DNA of 64,000 nt from Salinisphaera dokdonensis (GTDB taxonomy: Bacteria > Pseudomonadota > Gammaproteobacteria > Nevskiales > Salinisphaeraceae), in contig NZ_APND01000002.1 of the NCBI RefSeq assembly GCF_040361215.1, forward strand, positions 1 to 64,000. Reading direction: 5' to 3'. Position 1 is the first letter of the stretch. Every line of letters begins with the position of its first letter. The translations under genes were made by a program, and so were the position numbers. The notes under the pieces were generated by a model. That model worked only from the letters and a program-made list of their open reading frames with translations. It was not told the DNA's origin and did no database searches. Shown piece by piece: positions 40,456 through 49,355 of this stretch.

Positions 40456-41757
40456 CTAGAAGGCAAAGAAAGCGCCAACGTTGACGTTGTTGGCGTCGTA
40501 CTCGTCGTCCTGATGGTTCTGCGATTCCGCATAAGAATACTCGGCCGTCAGGGTCAGGTTCGGCGTCAAGCTGTAGTAGTAACCTGCCGTGACTTTCTGG
40601 TTGGACTCGAACAGATCCGGGACATTGGTCTCGTCAAAGTCGGTCTGGTCGAGATAGGAGACACCGTAGTTCAAGCCGAACTTGTTCTTGCCGGCCGTAT
40701 ACGTGACCTGCGCCAGACCACCGTAGGAATCACGCTTGTCGCCCTGCCCGTCGAAGGAGTCGAACAGATAGGCCACGGAGCCCAGGCCTTCGGTGTAGTA
40801 ACCCGAGATCAGGAAGTCGATCGCGCCGAGATTCTGCTTGTAGTTCAGATCCACGCCATAGACGCGCTCATCGTCGACGATCTGGGTGCCGGCGTCGATC
40901 AGACCATCGCCGTCGGTATCGACATCATTACCATCGACCTCAAGCGTCACCGCGTTCAAGGACACGAACGCGCCGTCCCATTCGTAACGCAACTGGCCGT
41001 GGAAGCCGGGCAGGCTTTCACCCACGCCCACGGTCGAAGGCGAACTCAACGAATCGATCGTCTGGAATACACCGGCCGTGGCCGTGAAGCCGCCCATGTC
41101 GGGCGTGGTGTAATTGATCTGGCTGAGCGTATCGGTATAGATGTAGCCGAAACCGATCGAACCGAGCGTGGTGTTGCCGGGCGAACCGACCGCCAGGGTC
41201 CCTACGCCGACCGCCGGAATAGTCATGTCGTTGATGATCGCGTCATAGCCGAACAGGCCGAAGTCACGACCGGCTTTGACGGTACCGAACTCGGAGTTAC
41301 CGAACTTCAGGAACACCTGACGAATATCGAGGCTGGTCGAACCCAGGCCGACATTATTGCCGGGTGCGAGGTTCGGTGAGCCGCCACCGCCGCCCGCGTC
41401 ATCGTTGGTCACGATGCCCGGATAGAGGCCGAAGGTGCCCGAAATGTCCCAGCCGTTCTGCTGCGTGGCGGCAGTGAAAACAAGCGCGGCCGGCAGCAGG
41501 CCGGTACGCACCGAGGATACGTTGTCATCGATCGGGCCATTGATATTGCAGGCGCCGACCACGGAGCCCGCGATTGCACCACCGAAACTGATCGGTGCGC
41601 CGGTATCGCAGGATGAATAGACATAGTTTGCATTGACGTTGCCGTTGACCGAGAACGTCCAGTCCCCGGCTTCCATGTCGATGGCCTGGGCCGCAGGCAC
41701 CACGCCGATCAACGCCAGCGATCCCGCCGCTGAAAGCGCCAGTTTTCTCAAACGCAT
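40456..41757 (-). CDS. Gram-negative outer-membrane porin
   Basis: The 433-residue protein has a signal peptide (AQA-ID cleavage near 25), alternating beta-strand pattern throughout, the LDIRQVFLKFGNSEFGTVKAGRDFGLFGYDAI segment typical of trimeric 16-strand porins, and a C-terminal Phe (VGAFFAF). An inserted loop has acidic repeats (DGNDVDTDGDGLIDAG) that resemble a calcium-binding EF-loop pattern. It carries its own sigma-54 promoter (41905-41920), like the alcohol oxidation genes. It may admit alcohols or other small substrates. Confidence 0.9.
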   Translation of the reverse strand: MRLRKLALSAAGSLALIGVVPAAQAIDMEAGDWTFSVNGNVNANYVYSSCDTGAPISFGGAIAGSVVGACNINGPIDDNVSSVRTGLLPAALVFTAATQQNGWDISGTFGLYPGIVTNDDAGGGGGSPNLAPGNNVGLGSTSLDIRQVFLKFGNSEFGTVKAGRDFGLFGYDAIINDMTIPAVGVGTLAVGSPGNTTLGSIGFGYIYTDTLSQINYTTPDMGGFTATAGVFQTIDSLSSPSTVGVGESLPGFHGQLRYEWDGAFVSLNAVTLEVDGNDVDTDGDGLIDAGTQIVDDERVYGVDLNYKQNLGAIDFLISGYYTEGLGSVAYLFDSFDGQGDKRDSYGGLAQVTYTAGKNKFGLNYGVSYLDQTDFDETNVPDLFESNQKVTAGYYYSLTPNLTLTAEYSYAESQNHQDDEYDANNVNVGAFFAF

Positions 41758-42087
41758 GGGTATCTCCCCTCATTATTTGTCATTATTATTCGGTGATCCC
41801 GCAGGCCCGCCGCGCCTCTTTTTGCCGAGACATCGATCGCACCCTTAGCGGCTACCACCGCGTTTTACCAGCGTTCCCAAGAGCGCCGGCTTGGCAAATA
41901 AATTTGCAAACGCTATGCCATAGCGGCCTTAGTCAGTAAATTCGCGCTAAATCGGGAGATATTCCATGGCTAAGGCGCCCGGCTGTAACAGAAAAGCATC
42001 AGCCACGTGGCGTTTGCGCGAGACAGCGTGCCGCTTTCGATACAGTTCGTGCAGACCGCAGCATGGGCGCTGCAGCCCGCAGCAAAA
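41758..42087. other. Porin leader and intergenic region
   Basis: It holds the sigma-54 promoter at 41905-41920 and a leader of about 137 nt with a GGGGAG ribosome site just before the porin start. Beyond 41921 it separates the porin from the M48 peptidase gene, both on the minus strand. A plus-strand open frame starting at 41966 lacks any recognisable content and runs into the peptidase gene on the opposite strand. I see no other gene. Confidence 0.5.
41905..41920 (-). promoter_or_regulatory. Sigma-54 promoter of the porin gene
   Basis: On the minus strand TGGCATAGCGTTTGCA has GG-N10-GC spacing and a perfect TTGCA -12 element. Transcription would start near 41894. Confidence 0.78.
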
Positions 42088-43284
42088 TCAGGCTTTTAAC
42101 CGCAACGCCTGTAGGCGCTGGTCGCCGGGCGGGTGGGTCGCGAACACCGCGGCGTACCAGCGATCCATGGTCGGCGCGTTCAGGTTGTTCGCCAGCAGCC
42201 GCTCCAACGCCGAGACCAGCGCGGCACGCTCGGCGTGGGTCGCGGCGTAGTCGTCGGCCTCGTACTCGTAGCGTCGCTTGCGTGCCGACTGCCAGGGTTT
42301 CAACGGCCAACCCAGTGCCGGCAACAGCAGATAGGCCGCCACGGCCAGCACGACCGGCGATACAGCCACGCCAGCGACCGCGACCAATGCGCCGAGCGCC
42401 AGATAGCCGCCCAGCAGCAATAATGCCTGGCTCCCGTAGAAGCGCTGCAGGTGACCGCAGCGATAGTGACCCAGTTCGTGGGCCATCACAGCTTCGAGTT
42501 CCGCCGGGCTGAGGTGTGCGATGAGCGTGTCGAACAGCACCACCCGTTTCTGGCGACCGAGGCCGGTGAAATAGGCATTGGCAAGGTTGGAACGGCGCGA
42601 ACTGTCGACCACCAGCACATCTTCGAGCCGCGTACCGCAACGCTGCATCATGGCCTCGAGCCGCTCGCGCAGCTCGCCACACTCGAGCGGAGAGAACCGA
42701 TGGAACAACGGATCGATCAGATTCGGGCGGGCCCAGAACAGCGCAGCCATACCGCAGATCATCAACAGACCGCTGAGCGGCCATGCCATGGAAAACGGCA
42801 GCAGTGCGAACGGCCACAGCGCCCAAATGCCGGCCAGCGCCGCAATGGTCGTGTTAAGCGCGAGACGGCGTGCGCTGTCGCTCGCCATCTCGGCCGGCCC
42901 GCTACGCGATACGCCACAGGCCCGGTCGATGAACCACCAGCGCGCCCAGGGCAGGATCTCGCGCAGCAGCTGGTCGCCGACCGCAAACAGGATCACGAAG
43001 CCCAGCACGCCGACCACGCCCCCGACTGCAAGGTTGTCGAACAGGCCCGCGAGCAGGCCTAGACCGAGCCAGAACACCACCCGCAGCACACCTTCAAGGT
43101 TGGCAAGCCACTGGAACAAGGCACGCCGTTGACCGTAGACGCGCCGCCGCGCGGCGTCCGGTGTTTCTGACTGCGTGTCGGCGGCCAGATGCCGCCACTG
43201 GCGAACACAGGGCACGCCCTCGAAGGCCAGTCCAGCGACGAGCCAGAAACCCGCGACCAGCAACAGGAAGTCGGGATCGAGCAT
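42088..43284 (-). CDS. M48 family (Ste24-type) membrane metalloprotease
   Basis: The protein is 398 residues from the ATG at 43284; a 19-residue in-frame extension is polar and unlikely. It has an N-terminal M48 segment with several membrane spans, a zinc-binding MAHELGHYRCGH, a further Glu ligand in RYEYEADDYAATH, and the DNSRRSNLANAYFTG-like region typical of Ste24/CAAX proteases (here SSRRSNLANAYFTGLG). In bacteria such enzymes take part in envelope quality control. It is not clearly linked to its neighbours. Confidence 0.92.
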   Translation of the reverse strand: MLDPDFLLLVAGFWLVAGLAFEGVPCVRQWRHLAADTQSETPDAARRRVYGQRRALFQWLANLEGVLRVVFWLGLGLLAGLFDNLAVGGVVGVLGFVILFAVGDQLLREILPWARWWFIDRACGVSRSGPAEMASDSARRLALNTTIAALAGIWALWPFALLPFSMAWPLSGLLMICGMAALFWARPNLIDPLFHRFSPLECGELRERLEAMMQRCGTRLEDVLVVDSSRRSNLANAYFTGLGRQKRVVLFDTLIAHLSPAELEAVMAHELGHYRCGHLQRFYGSQALLLLGGYLALGALVAVAGVAVSPVVLAVAAYLLLPALGWPLKPWQSARKRRYEYEADDYAATHAERAALVSALERLLANNLNAPTMDRWYAAVFATHPPGDQRLQALRLKA

Positions 43285-43392
43285 GGTCACGCAGCGCGCG
43301 TCAGGCGACGCCGGGCCGGACGTGCCCGCGCAAAAACCCATCGGCCTGCACGGCTAACGTCATATTTGACCTGCTCCACTAGCGGCGTAGTG

Positions 43393-43424
43393 TTGAACGC
43401 AGACCGGCGGTCTGCCCGGTTCAA
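43393..43424. promoter_or_regulatory. Extended dyad upstream of gfa
   Basis: GCAGACCG-G-CGGTCTGC (43399-43415) is a perfect palindrome with a one-base centre, flanked by inverted TTGAAC (43393-43398) and GTTCAA (43419-43424). It lies 50-80 bp before the gfa start and is a probable operator of a formaldehyde-responsive or TetR-type repressor not seen in the window. Confidence 0.55.
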
Positions 43425-43473
43425 TAACCGACCTGAACAATCAGGCATACGAACAGCATAGCGAGGAGCACCC

Positions 43474-44040
43474 ATGAGCATCACGATACATCCCTCCGTG
43501 GACAAGGGCATGACCCCGGCGGCGGACAATTTCTCCGGCGGCACCCTGCGCTGCAAATGCAGCAGCAACCCGGTCGAGGTCAGCGTATCGTCGCAGTGCG
43601 CGCACAACCACGTCTGTGGCTGCACCATGTGCTGGAAACCCGAAGGCGCGACGTTTGCACAGATTGCCGTGGTCCCGCGCGACAGCGTCAAGGTCTCCCA
43701 GAACGAGGACAAGCTCAAGGTCGTCAACGAATCGGCCGCGATCCAGCGCCATGCCTGCAACGAATGCGGCGCGCATATGTACGGGCGGATCGAGGACAGC
43801 GGCCATCCCTTCCACGGGCTGGACTTCATCCATACTGAGCTTTCCGACGAGGACGGCTGGGAACCGCCGCAGTTCGCGGCCTTCGTGTCGTCGATCATCG
43901 AGGCCGGCACCAACCCCGACAAGATGGGCGAGATTCGCCGCCATCTGCACGACCAGGGCCTCGAGCCCTACGACTGCCTGTCGCCCACCCTCATGGACGT
44001 GATCGCCACCCACACGGCAAAACAGAAAGGCGTGCTCTAG
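43474..44040 (+). CDS. gfa: S-(hydroxymethyl)glutathione synthase
   Basis: The 188-residue zinc protein of the Gfa family promotes addition of formaldehyde to glutathione. Cysteine clusters match the family: LRCKCSSN (structural zinc), CAHNHVCGCTMCWK (catalytic zinc) and ACNECGAHMYG. An AGGAG site lies 9 bases before the ATG. The zinc-dependent alcohol/formaldehyde dehydrogenase follows 189 bp downstream, so the pair would detoxify formaldehyde made by the periplasmic dehydrogenase from methanol or related substrates. Confidence 0.93.
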   Translation: MSITIHPSVDKGMTPAADNFSGGTLRCKCSSNPVEVSVSSQCAHNHVCGCTMCWKPEGATFAQIAVVPRDSVKVSQNEDKLKVVNESAAIQRHACNECGAHMYGRIEDSGHPFHGLDFIHTELSDEDGWEPPQFAAFVSSIIEAGTNPDKMGEIRRHLHDQGLEPYDCLSPTLMDVIATHTAKQKGVL

Positions 44041-44050
44041 CGACCGCTTA

Positions 44051-44092
44051 CAGCGCATACCGGCCGGGCGCCCGCCCGGCCGGTATGCGCTG
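44051..44092. repeat. Near-perfect 42-bp cruciform between gfa and the zinc dehydrogenase
   Basis: Two 20-bp arms are exact reverse complements around a 2-base centre; the left arm is CAGCGCATACCGGCCGGGCG. It starts 10 bp past the gfa stop. There is no T run on either strand, so it is not a classical terminator. It could be an mRNA 3'-end stabiliser, an attenuator or a protein-binding site. Confidence 0.85.
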
Positions 44093-44229
44093 CCCCGCCA
44101 CGGGCGCATGGGAACCCTGCGCAAAGGTGCTTTTCCCCAACGGCCTTCAGGGATATTCCGTATTCCCGGCCCAGCGCCTGAGCGGCATGGTAGCTCGCAA
44201 AGCATTCACACGAAGACTGCGAGCGTTTC

Positions 44230-45393
44230 ATGAAAGCATTGACCTGGCACGGCACCCACGATGTCCGCGTCGACAACGTCGACGACCCGACGATCGAGCA
44301 CAATCGCGACGCGATCATCAAGATCACCGCCACCGCCATCTGCGGCTCCGATCTGCATCTGTACAACGGCGTCATGGCCGGCATGCAGGAAGGCGACATC
44401 CTGGGCCACGAATTCATGGGTGAGGTGGTGGAGACCGGCTCGGCCGTGAACAACCTCAAGAAAGGCGACCGCGTGGTCGTGCCGTTCACCATCTCCTGCG
44501 GCAGCTGCTTCTTCTGCAACAAGCATCTGTATTCGCTGTGCGACGAGTCCAACCCGAACGCCGATCAGGCCGCCGAGGCCATGGGTCATTCGCCGGCCGC
44601 GCTGTTTGGCTATTCGCATCTGCTCGGCGGTATTCCGGGCGGCCAGGCCGAATACGTGCGCGTGCCCTATGCCGACGTCGGCCCGATCAAGGTCGAATCC
44701 GACCTGCGCGACGATCAACTGTTGTTCCTGTCCGACATCTACCCGACCGGCTATCAGGCAGTCGACAACTGCGATATGGAAGCCGGCGACACGGTCGCGA
44801 TCTGGGGCTGTGGCCCGGTCGGCCAGTTCGCCATCCGCAGTGCCTGGATGATGGGTGCAGGCCGCGTGATCGCCATCGATCGCGTACCCGAACGCCTGAA
44901 ACTGGCCAACGAGAAGGCTGGCGCCGAAGTCATCAACTTCGAGGAAGTGGATGTCTACGAGAAGCTGCTGGACATGACCGGCGGCCGCGGTCCGGACTGT
45001 GCGATCGACTGTGTCGGTGCCGAGGCCCACGGCCAGGGTGACCCGGAGGCGGTGCGTCGCAGTGCCGATTCCACCGAAGACAACCACCCGCATGCGATCA
45101 ACGAAATGATCATGTCGGTGCGCAAGGGCGGCCGCCTATCCATGCCGGGTGTCTATACCGACAAGGTCGACGGCTTCGCCATCAATGCGTTGATGAACAA
45201 GTCGCTTTCGGTCAAGAGTGGTCAGACCCACATGCAGGGTTATCTCAAGCCGCTGCTCAATACCGTCGAGCAGGGCCTGATCGATCCGTCCTTCATCATC
45301 ACCCATCGGCATAAGCTGACCGAGGCGCCCGAGGCCTACGCGAACTTCAATGCCAAGCAGGATGGTTGCATCAAGGTCATCATGACGCCGTGA
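44230..45393 (+). CDS. Zinc-dependent alcohol dehydrogenase, formaldehyde dehydrogenase-like
   Basis: The 387-residue medium-chain dehydrogenase has catalytic zinc site CGSDLH and GHEFMGEV, structural zinc cysteines in CGSCFFCNKHLYSLC, and an NAD-binding WGCGPVGQFA (about 195-204). An insertion around 285-300 (GDPEAVRRSADSTEDNH) is typical of the formaldehyde dehydrogenase-like subgroup, which is longer than class III alcohol dehydrogenases. It follows gfa, so it probably oxidises the glutathione adduct or free formaldehyde. Confidence 0.9.
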   Translation: MKALTWHGTHDVRVDNVDDPTIEHNRDAIIKITATAICGSDLHLYNGVMAGMQEGDILGHEFMGEVVETGSAVNNLKKGDRVVVPFTISCGSCFFCNKHLYSLCDESNPNADQAAEAMGHSPAALFGYSHLLGGIPGGQAEYVRVPYADVGPIKVESDLRDDQLLFLSDIYPTGYQAVDNCDMEAGDTVAIWGCGPVGQFAIRSAWMMGAGRVIAIDRVPERLKLANEKAGAEVINFEEVDVYEKLLDMTGGRGPDCAIDCVGAEAHGQGDPEAVRRSADSTEDNHPHAINEMIMSVRKGGRLSMPGVYTDKVDGFAINALMNKSLSVKSGQTHMQGYLKPLLNTVEQGLIDPSFIITHRHKLTEAPEAYANFNAKQDGCIKVIMTP

Positions 45394-45432
45394 TTACGGC
45401 CGTCAGCCAGACGCGGGTCTGAACGACCGGCC

Positions 45433-45463
45433 AAAAAAGGGGGCGAGAAATCGCCCCCTTTTT
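45433..45463. terminator. Bidirectional rho-independent terminator
   Basis: AAAAAGGGGGCGA (45434-45446) and TCGCCCCCTTTTT (45451-45463) form a 13-bp stem with a GAAA loop between two convergent genes. Confidence 0.93.
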
Positions 45464-45483
45464 CTTGCCTGCTCTCGTACTCG

Positions 45484-46341
45484 CTAGCGCAGGATCAGCA
45501 CGGGCATGCTCGCCCGCCGGATCATCTCGGTGGTGGTGCTGCCCACCAGCAGATGGCGAATCCGCGAATGGCCGTAGGCGCCCATCACCAGCATGTCGAT
45601 ATCGTGCGACTGCTTGTAGGCGCGCAGGCTGGTTTCCACCTCGCCTTCCAGAATCGCGATGGTCACGCTGGCACAGACACCGTCCAGTGCCGCCTTGGCA
45701 TCGTCCAGTTTCTTGCGGCAATCGGCACTCGCATCGCCGACGAACACCAGATGGCATTCGATGCCTTTAAACAGGGGACTGTTGGCGATGCGCTCGATCA
45801 TGGCGCGCGCCGTACGGCTGCCATCGAACGACACCACGATGCGCTCTGGCGCCTTGAAGTTCGGCGGGGTGATCAGGATCGGGCAATGCAGCGACCGGAT
45901 CACGCGTTCCAGGTTCGAGCCGAGATGCTCGTGGGCGGTGTCCGCGGTTTCGCCGCGCTTGCCCAATACCAATAGCCGCGTCGACGGCTCCATCTCCACC
46001 AGGGTCTCGGCCAACTCACCGTGGCGCTGGCGCGACATGGCATTGGCCACACCGTCGGCCGCAGCGCGTTCGCAGGCCGCGTCCAGCATCAGCCGGCCCT
46101 GTTCCCGCTCGATACGCGCGCGCTGCTCGTCGAGCTGGGCCAGCTCCTGTAACAGATGCTCTCGCGAACCGAGGCCGATCTGGCCGCTGACATCGGACTC
46201 CGCGGCCCGCCCGGTCTTATCGATGACGTGCAGGAAGGTCAGCCCGATATCCAGGCGCAGGCTCGCCCAGGCGGCCGCGTCGCACACGCTCTGGGCATAG
46301 GCCGAGCCGTCGATACAGGCAGTGACGTGGCGCTCGCTCAT
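45484..46341 (-). CDS. Tandem universal stress protein
   Basis: The 285-residue protein has two UspA domains (about 3-145 and 160-285). The second domain ends with the ATP-binding type signature (VMGAYGHSRIRHLLVGSTTTEMIRRASMPVLILR). The first has a diverged version (VLGKRGETADTAHEHLGSNLERVIRSLHCPILI). It lies 27 bp after the SulP transporter gene on the same strand; SulP-Usp pairs are common and probably regulate the transporter under stress. Confidence 0.93.
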   Translation of the reverse strand: MSERHVTACIDGSAYAQSVCDAAAWASLRLDIGLTFLHVIDKTGRAAESDVSGQIGLGSREHLLQELAQLDEQRARIEREQGRLMLDAACERAAADGVANAMSRQRHGELAETLVEMEPSTRLLVLGKRGETADTAHEHLGSNLERVIRSLHCPILITPPNFKAPERIVVSFDGSRTARAMIERIANSPLFKGIECHLVFVGDASADCRKKLDDAKAALDGVCASVTIAILEGEVETSLRAYKQSHDIDMLVMGAYGHSRIRHLLVGSTTTEMIRRASMPVLILR

Positions 46342-46368
46342 GAAGTCTCCTCGAGTCGTCGTTATTTT

Positions 46369-47856
46369 CTAGTGGCCGCCGAGCAGCTTCTCGGCGTCGG
46401 GCTTGTCGTGAACGGCAATGCGATCGACCAGCGTGGCGCTGGCCTCGTTGAGGCCCACGATATCGACCTCGGCGCCTTCGCGCCGGAATTTCAGCACCAC
46501 CTTGTCCAGCGCGCCCACCGCGGTGATATCCCAGAAGTGTGCACGGCGCAGATCGATACGCACATGGTCGAGCGCTTCCTTGAAGTCGAAACCGGCCACG
46601 AACTGCTCGGCCGAGGTGAAGAAAACCTGCCCCACTACTTCGTATTCGCGCCCACGCCCGTCGGCGCTTTCGGTGCTGCCGATATAAAGCAACCGCCCGA
46701 CCTTGTTGGCAAAGAACAGCGACGACAGCAGCACGCCCACGAACACGCCAATGGCTAGGTTGTGGGTGGCAACCACCACCACGACCACCGTGACCATCAC
46801 GATATTCGTGCTCAAGGGGTGCTTGCGCATGTCGCGCAGCGATTCCCAGCTGAAGGTGCCGATCGAGACCATGATCATCACGGCCACCAAGGCCGCCATC
46901 GGAATACGCGACACCCAGTCGGACAGGAACACCACCATGATCAGCAGCACCACGCCCGCACAGAGCGTGGAAAAGCGCGTACGCCCGCCCGATTTGATGT
47001 TGATCACCGACTGGCCAATCATGCCGCAACCGGCCATGCCGCCGAGCAGGCCGGCGCCGAGGTTGGCGATGCCCTGGCCGCGGCATTCGCGGTTCTTGTC
47101 ACTGTTGGTGTCGGTGAGGTCATCGACAATCGTGGCCGTCATCATCGACTCCATCAGGCCGACCACGGTCAACATGATCGAGTACGGCAGGATGATCCAG
47201 AGTGTTTCCAGATTGAGCGGCACTTCCGGCCACAGGAACACCGGCAGCGTATCCGGCAGCTCACCCATGTCGCCGACGGTGTTGATACCCATGCCGGTCG
47301 TCATATAGACGCCGGTAAGCACCAGAATGCAGATCAGCGGCGACGGCAGCATGCGCCCCACCACGGGCACATAGGGAAACAGATAGATGATGCCCAAGCC
47401 CGCCGCGGTCATGGCATAGACATGCCAGGTCACGTCGGTCAGTTCCGGCAGCTGGGCCATGAAAATCAGGATCGCCAGCGCGTTGACGAAGCCGGTGACT
47501 ACCGATCGAGATACGAACCGCATCAGCTCGCCCAGCCGCAGTATTCCGGCGAATATCTGCAGCACGCCTGTGAGCAACGTAGCCGCGAGCAGATACTGCA
47601 GCCCGTGCTCGGCCACGAGTGTGGTCATCAACAGCGCCATCGCGCCGGTCGCCGCCGAGATCATGCCCGGCCGGCCGCCGGCGAAGGCGATCACCACACA
47701 AATACAGAAAGACGCATAGAGGCCGACCTTCGGATCCACCCCGGCGATGATCGAGAACGCGATCGCCTCCGGAATCAGCGCCAATGCGACCACCGTGCCG
47801 GCGAGCACGTCGGCGCGGATGTTGGAGAACCAGGTCTGTCGTATCGATTGGATCAT
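46369..47856 (-). CDS. SulP-family anion transporter with STAS domain
   Basis: The 495-residue protein has about 11-14 membrane segments. The SulP N-terminal region (RADVLAGTVVALALIPEAIAFSIIAGVDPKVGLYASF) and the NREFRGQGIAN-like motif (here NRECRGQGIANLGAG) are clear. A cytoplasmic STAS domain follows (about 400-490; LRRAHFWDITAVGALDKVVLKFRREG). It would transport sulfate, bicarbonate or another anion. The start at 47856 was chosen because the preceding 39 residues in frame are basic, non-family sequence. Confidence 0.92.
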   Translation of the reverse strand: MIQSIRQTWFSNIRADVLAGTVVALALIPEAIAFSIIAGVDPKVGLYASFCICVVIAFAGGRPGMISAATGAMALLMTTLVAEHGLQYLLAATLLTGVLQIFAGILRLGELMRFVSRSVVTGFVNALAILIFMAQLPELTDVTWHVYAMTAAGLGIIYLFPYVPVVGRMLPSPLICILVLTGVYMTTGMGINTVGDMGELPDTLPVFLWPEVPLNLETLWIILPYSIMLTVVGLMESMMTATIVDDLTDTNSDKNRECRGQGIANLGAGLLGGMAGCGMIGQSVINIKSGGRTRFSTLCAGVVLLIMVVFLSDWVSRIPMAALVAVMIMVSIGTFSWESLRDMRKHPLSTNIVMVTVVVVVVATHNLAIGVFVGVLLSSLFFANKVGRLLYIGSTESADGRGREYEVVGQVFFTSAEQFVAGFDFKEALDHVRIDLRRAHFWDITAVGALDKVVLKFRREGAEVDIVGLNEASATLVDRIAVHDKPDAEKLLGGH

Positions 47857-48188
47857 CGTCTCTCGTACCTGCTTGACGATACGGCGCGCGGCGGACCCGG
47901 CCGGTCTGCGCGGCGACCGTCTCGACGGCGCCTTTCGGTATGGCGGCCGTATGTGTTCGTTCCGGATGAGCAAACGCCGGGCCGCGAGCCGTGGGAGTCA
48001 CGGTGCGGCGGTCGCGAAAGCGACAGGCGCGGCTACGCTCGGTCTAGTCCCGACCTGTGGTTACGCACTTTGCGTTACGGGCAGGCCGTTCGAGCGCGCG
48101 AATACTAACAGAAGCCTCGGCCCCACGCGCTCCGGGACGGCCTGACCTGACTCGATTTTTACCCGGGCAAACCGGGCCATTCGAGGCG
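47857..48188. other. Intergenic region between SulP and acyl-CoA dehydrogenase genes
   Basis: A stretch of 332 bp without a supported gene. It contains the small inverted repeat CCCGG-GCAAA-CCGGG (about 48161-48175) close to the 3' end of the acyl-CoA dehydrogenase operon, which may help terminate it but lacks a T run. I see nothing else. Confidence 0.4.
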
Positions 48189-49328
48189 TTATCGGCCCGA
48201 ACTGGCCCGCCAGTAGCGCTTGAGATGGGTGTCGGCGCCGCCGAACAGCAGCGACAGCGCAGTCAGACGCTTGAAGTAGTGGCCAACGTCGAGTTCGTCG
48301 GTCATGCCGATACCGCCATGCAACTGGATCGCCTGCTGACCGATATACCGGGCCGACTGGCTGATACCGGCCTTGAGCAAGGCCGCGGCCGGCGCGGGTA
48401 CCGTCGCTTTATCGCCGTGCTCAGCCACCGTCTGTTCGAACAGGTTCTCGGCGTTGGTAAGCGCGATATACATATCGACCATGCGGTGCTGGAGCACCTG
48501 GAAGCCCGCGATCGGCATGCCGAACTGCTTGCGCGTCTGGGTATAGGCGATGGTCTTGTCGAGCAGCGTTTCCATTGCACCGAGCGCTTCCGCCGCGATC
48601 ATCAAGCAGCCGGCATCGATGGCACGCTGCAACAGCGCCCCGCCCGCGCCTTCGGCGTTCAGCCGTTGTGCGGTCGTTACGGCAACAGCTTCGAAGCGCA
48701 CGCGGGCGGCGCGATGGCCGTCCACCGTCTCGAACCCTTCGACCGTGACGCCCGGCGTGTCCATAGCTACCACGAACAGCTCCATACCGGCGTTGTCCGC
48801 GATTTCGCCGGCACTGCGTGCCGAGACGATCACATGCGTCGCCTGCGGCGCGTTCAACACGGTGATTTTCTCGCCGTCGATCCGCCAGCCCTCGGCCGTC
48901 GCCTGGGCGCGCGTCTCGACATAAGCCGGATTGCCGCGCGATTGCATCTCCTCCCAGGCCAACACCGGCAGAATCTCGCCGGCGATCAGGCCCGGGAGCA
49001 ACGACGCTTTCAGCTGGGCGTGGCTGCTGTGTGCAATAGCTTGCCCGGCCAGCCCGACCACGCCGAGATAGGGCTCGACCACGAGCGCGCGGCCAAAGCG
49101 CCGCATCAGACCCAGCGTGTCGGCAACTGTACCGCCGAGGCCGTCATCGGCCTCTGCGAAGGGAATGCCCAGCCAGCCAAGCTCTGCGAACTGTTGCCAG
49201 TGCGCCGGCGAGTAGCCGGCCGTGGATTCGACCAGGCGCCGGCCGGCATCGAAGCTGTAGTGATCGCGCAGGAACTTGTCGACGCTGTCGTCGAGCATGG
49301 CGCGCATTTCGGCAGAGAGTGATGACAT
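48189..49328 (-). CDS. Acyl-CoA dehydrogenase
   Basis: The 379-residue flavoprotein of fatty acyl-CoA dehydrogenation has the family C-terminal domain (TRKQFGMPIAGFQVLQHRMVDMYIALTNAENLFE; QAIQLHGGIGMTDELDVGHYFKRLTAL). The N-terminal half is more diverged. The usual catalytic Glu is not obvious, so it may be the non-catalytic partner of a heteromeric enzyme with the next gene, as in FadE28-FadE29-type pairs. It lies 27 bp after that gene in one operon. Confidence 0.9.
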   Translation of the reverse strand: MSSLSAEMRAMLDDSVDKFLRDHYSFDAGRRLVESTAGYSPAHWQQFAELGWLGIPFAEADDGLGGTVADTLGLMRRFGRALVVEPYLGVVGLAGQAIAHSSHAQLKASLLPGLIAGEILPVLAWEEMQSRGNPAYVETRAQATAEGWRIDGEKITVLNAPQATHVIVSARSAGEIADNAGMELFVVAMDTPGVTVEGFETVDGHRAARVRFEAVAVTTAQRLNAEGAGGALLQRAIDAGCLMIAAEALGAMETLLDKTIAYTQTRKQFGMPIAGFQVLQHRMVDMYIALTNAENLFEQTVAEHGDKATVPAPAAALLKAGISQSARYIGQQAIQLHGGIGMTDELDVGHYFKRLTALSLLFGGADTHLKRYWRASSGR

Positions 49329-49355
49329 GGTCTGTTCCGGCAGATCGCGCCGCGC

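Noticed and set aside
41966..42250. A small plus-strand gene after GGGAGA
   Set aside because: The 94-residue translation has no domain and most of it overlaps the M48 peptidase gene on the other strand in a shadow frame.
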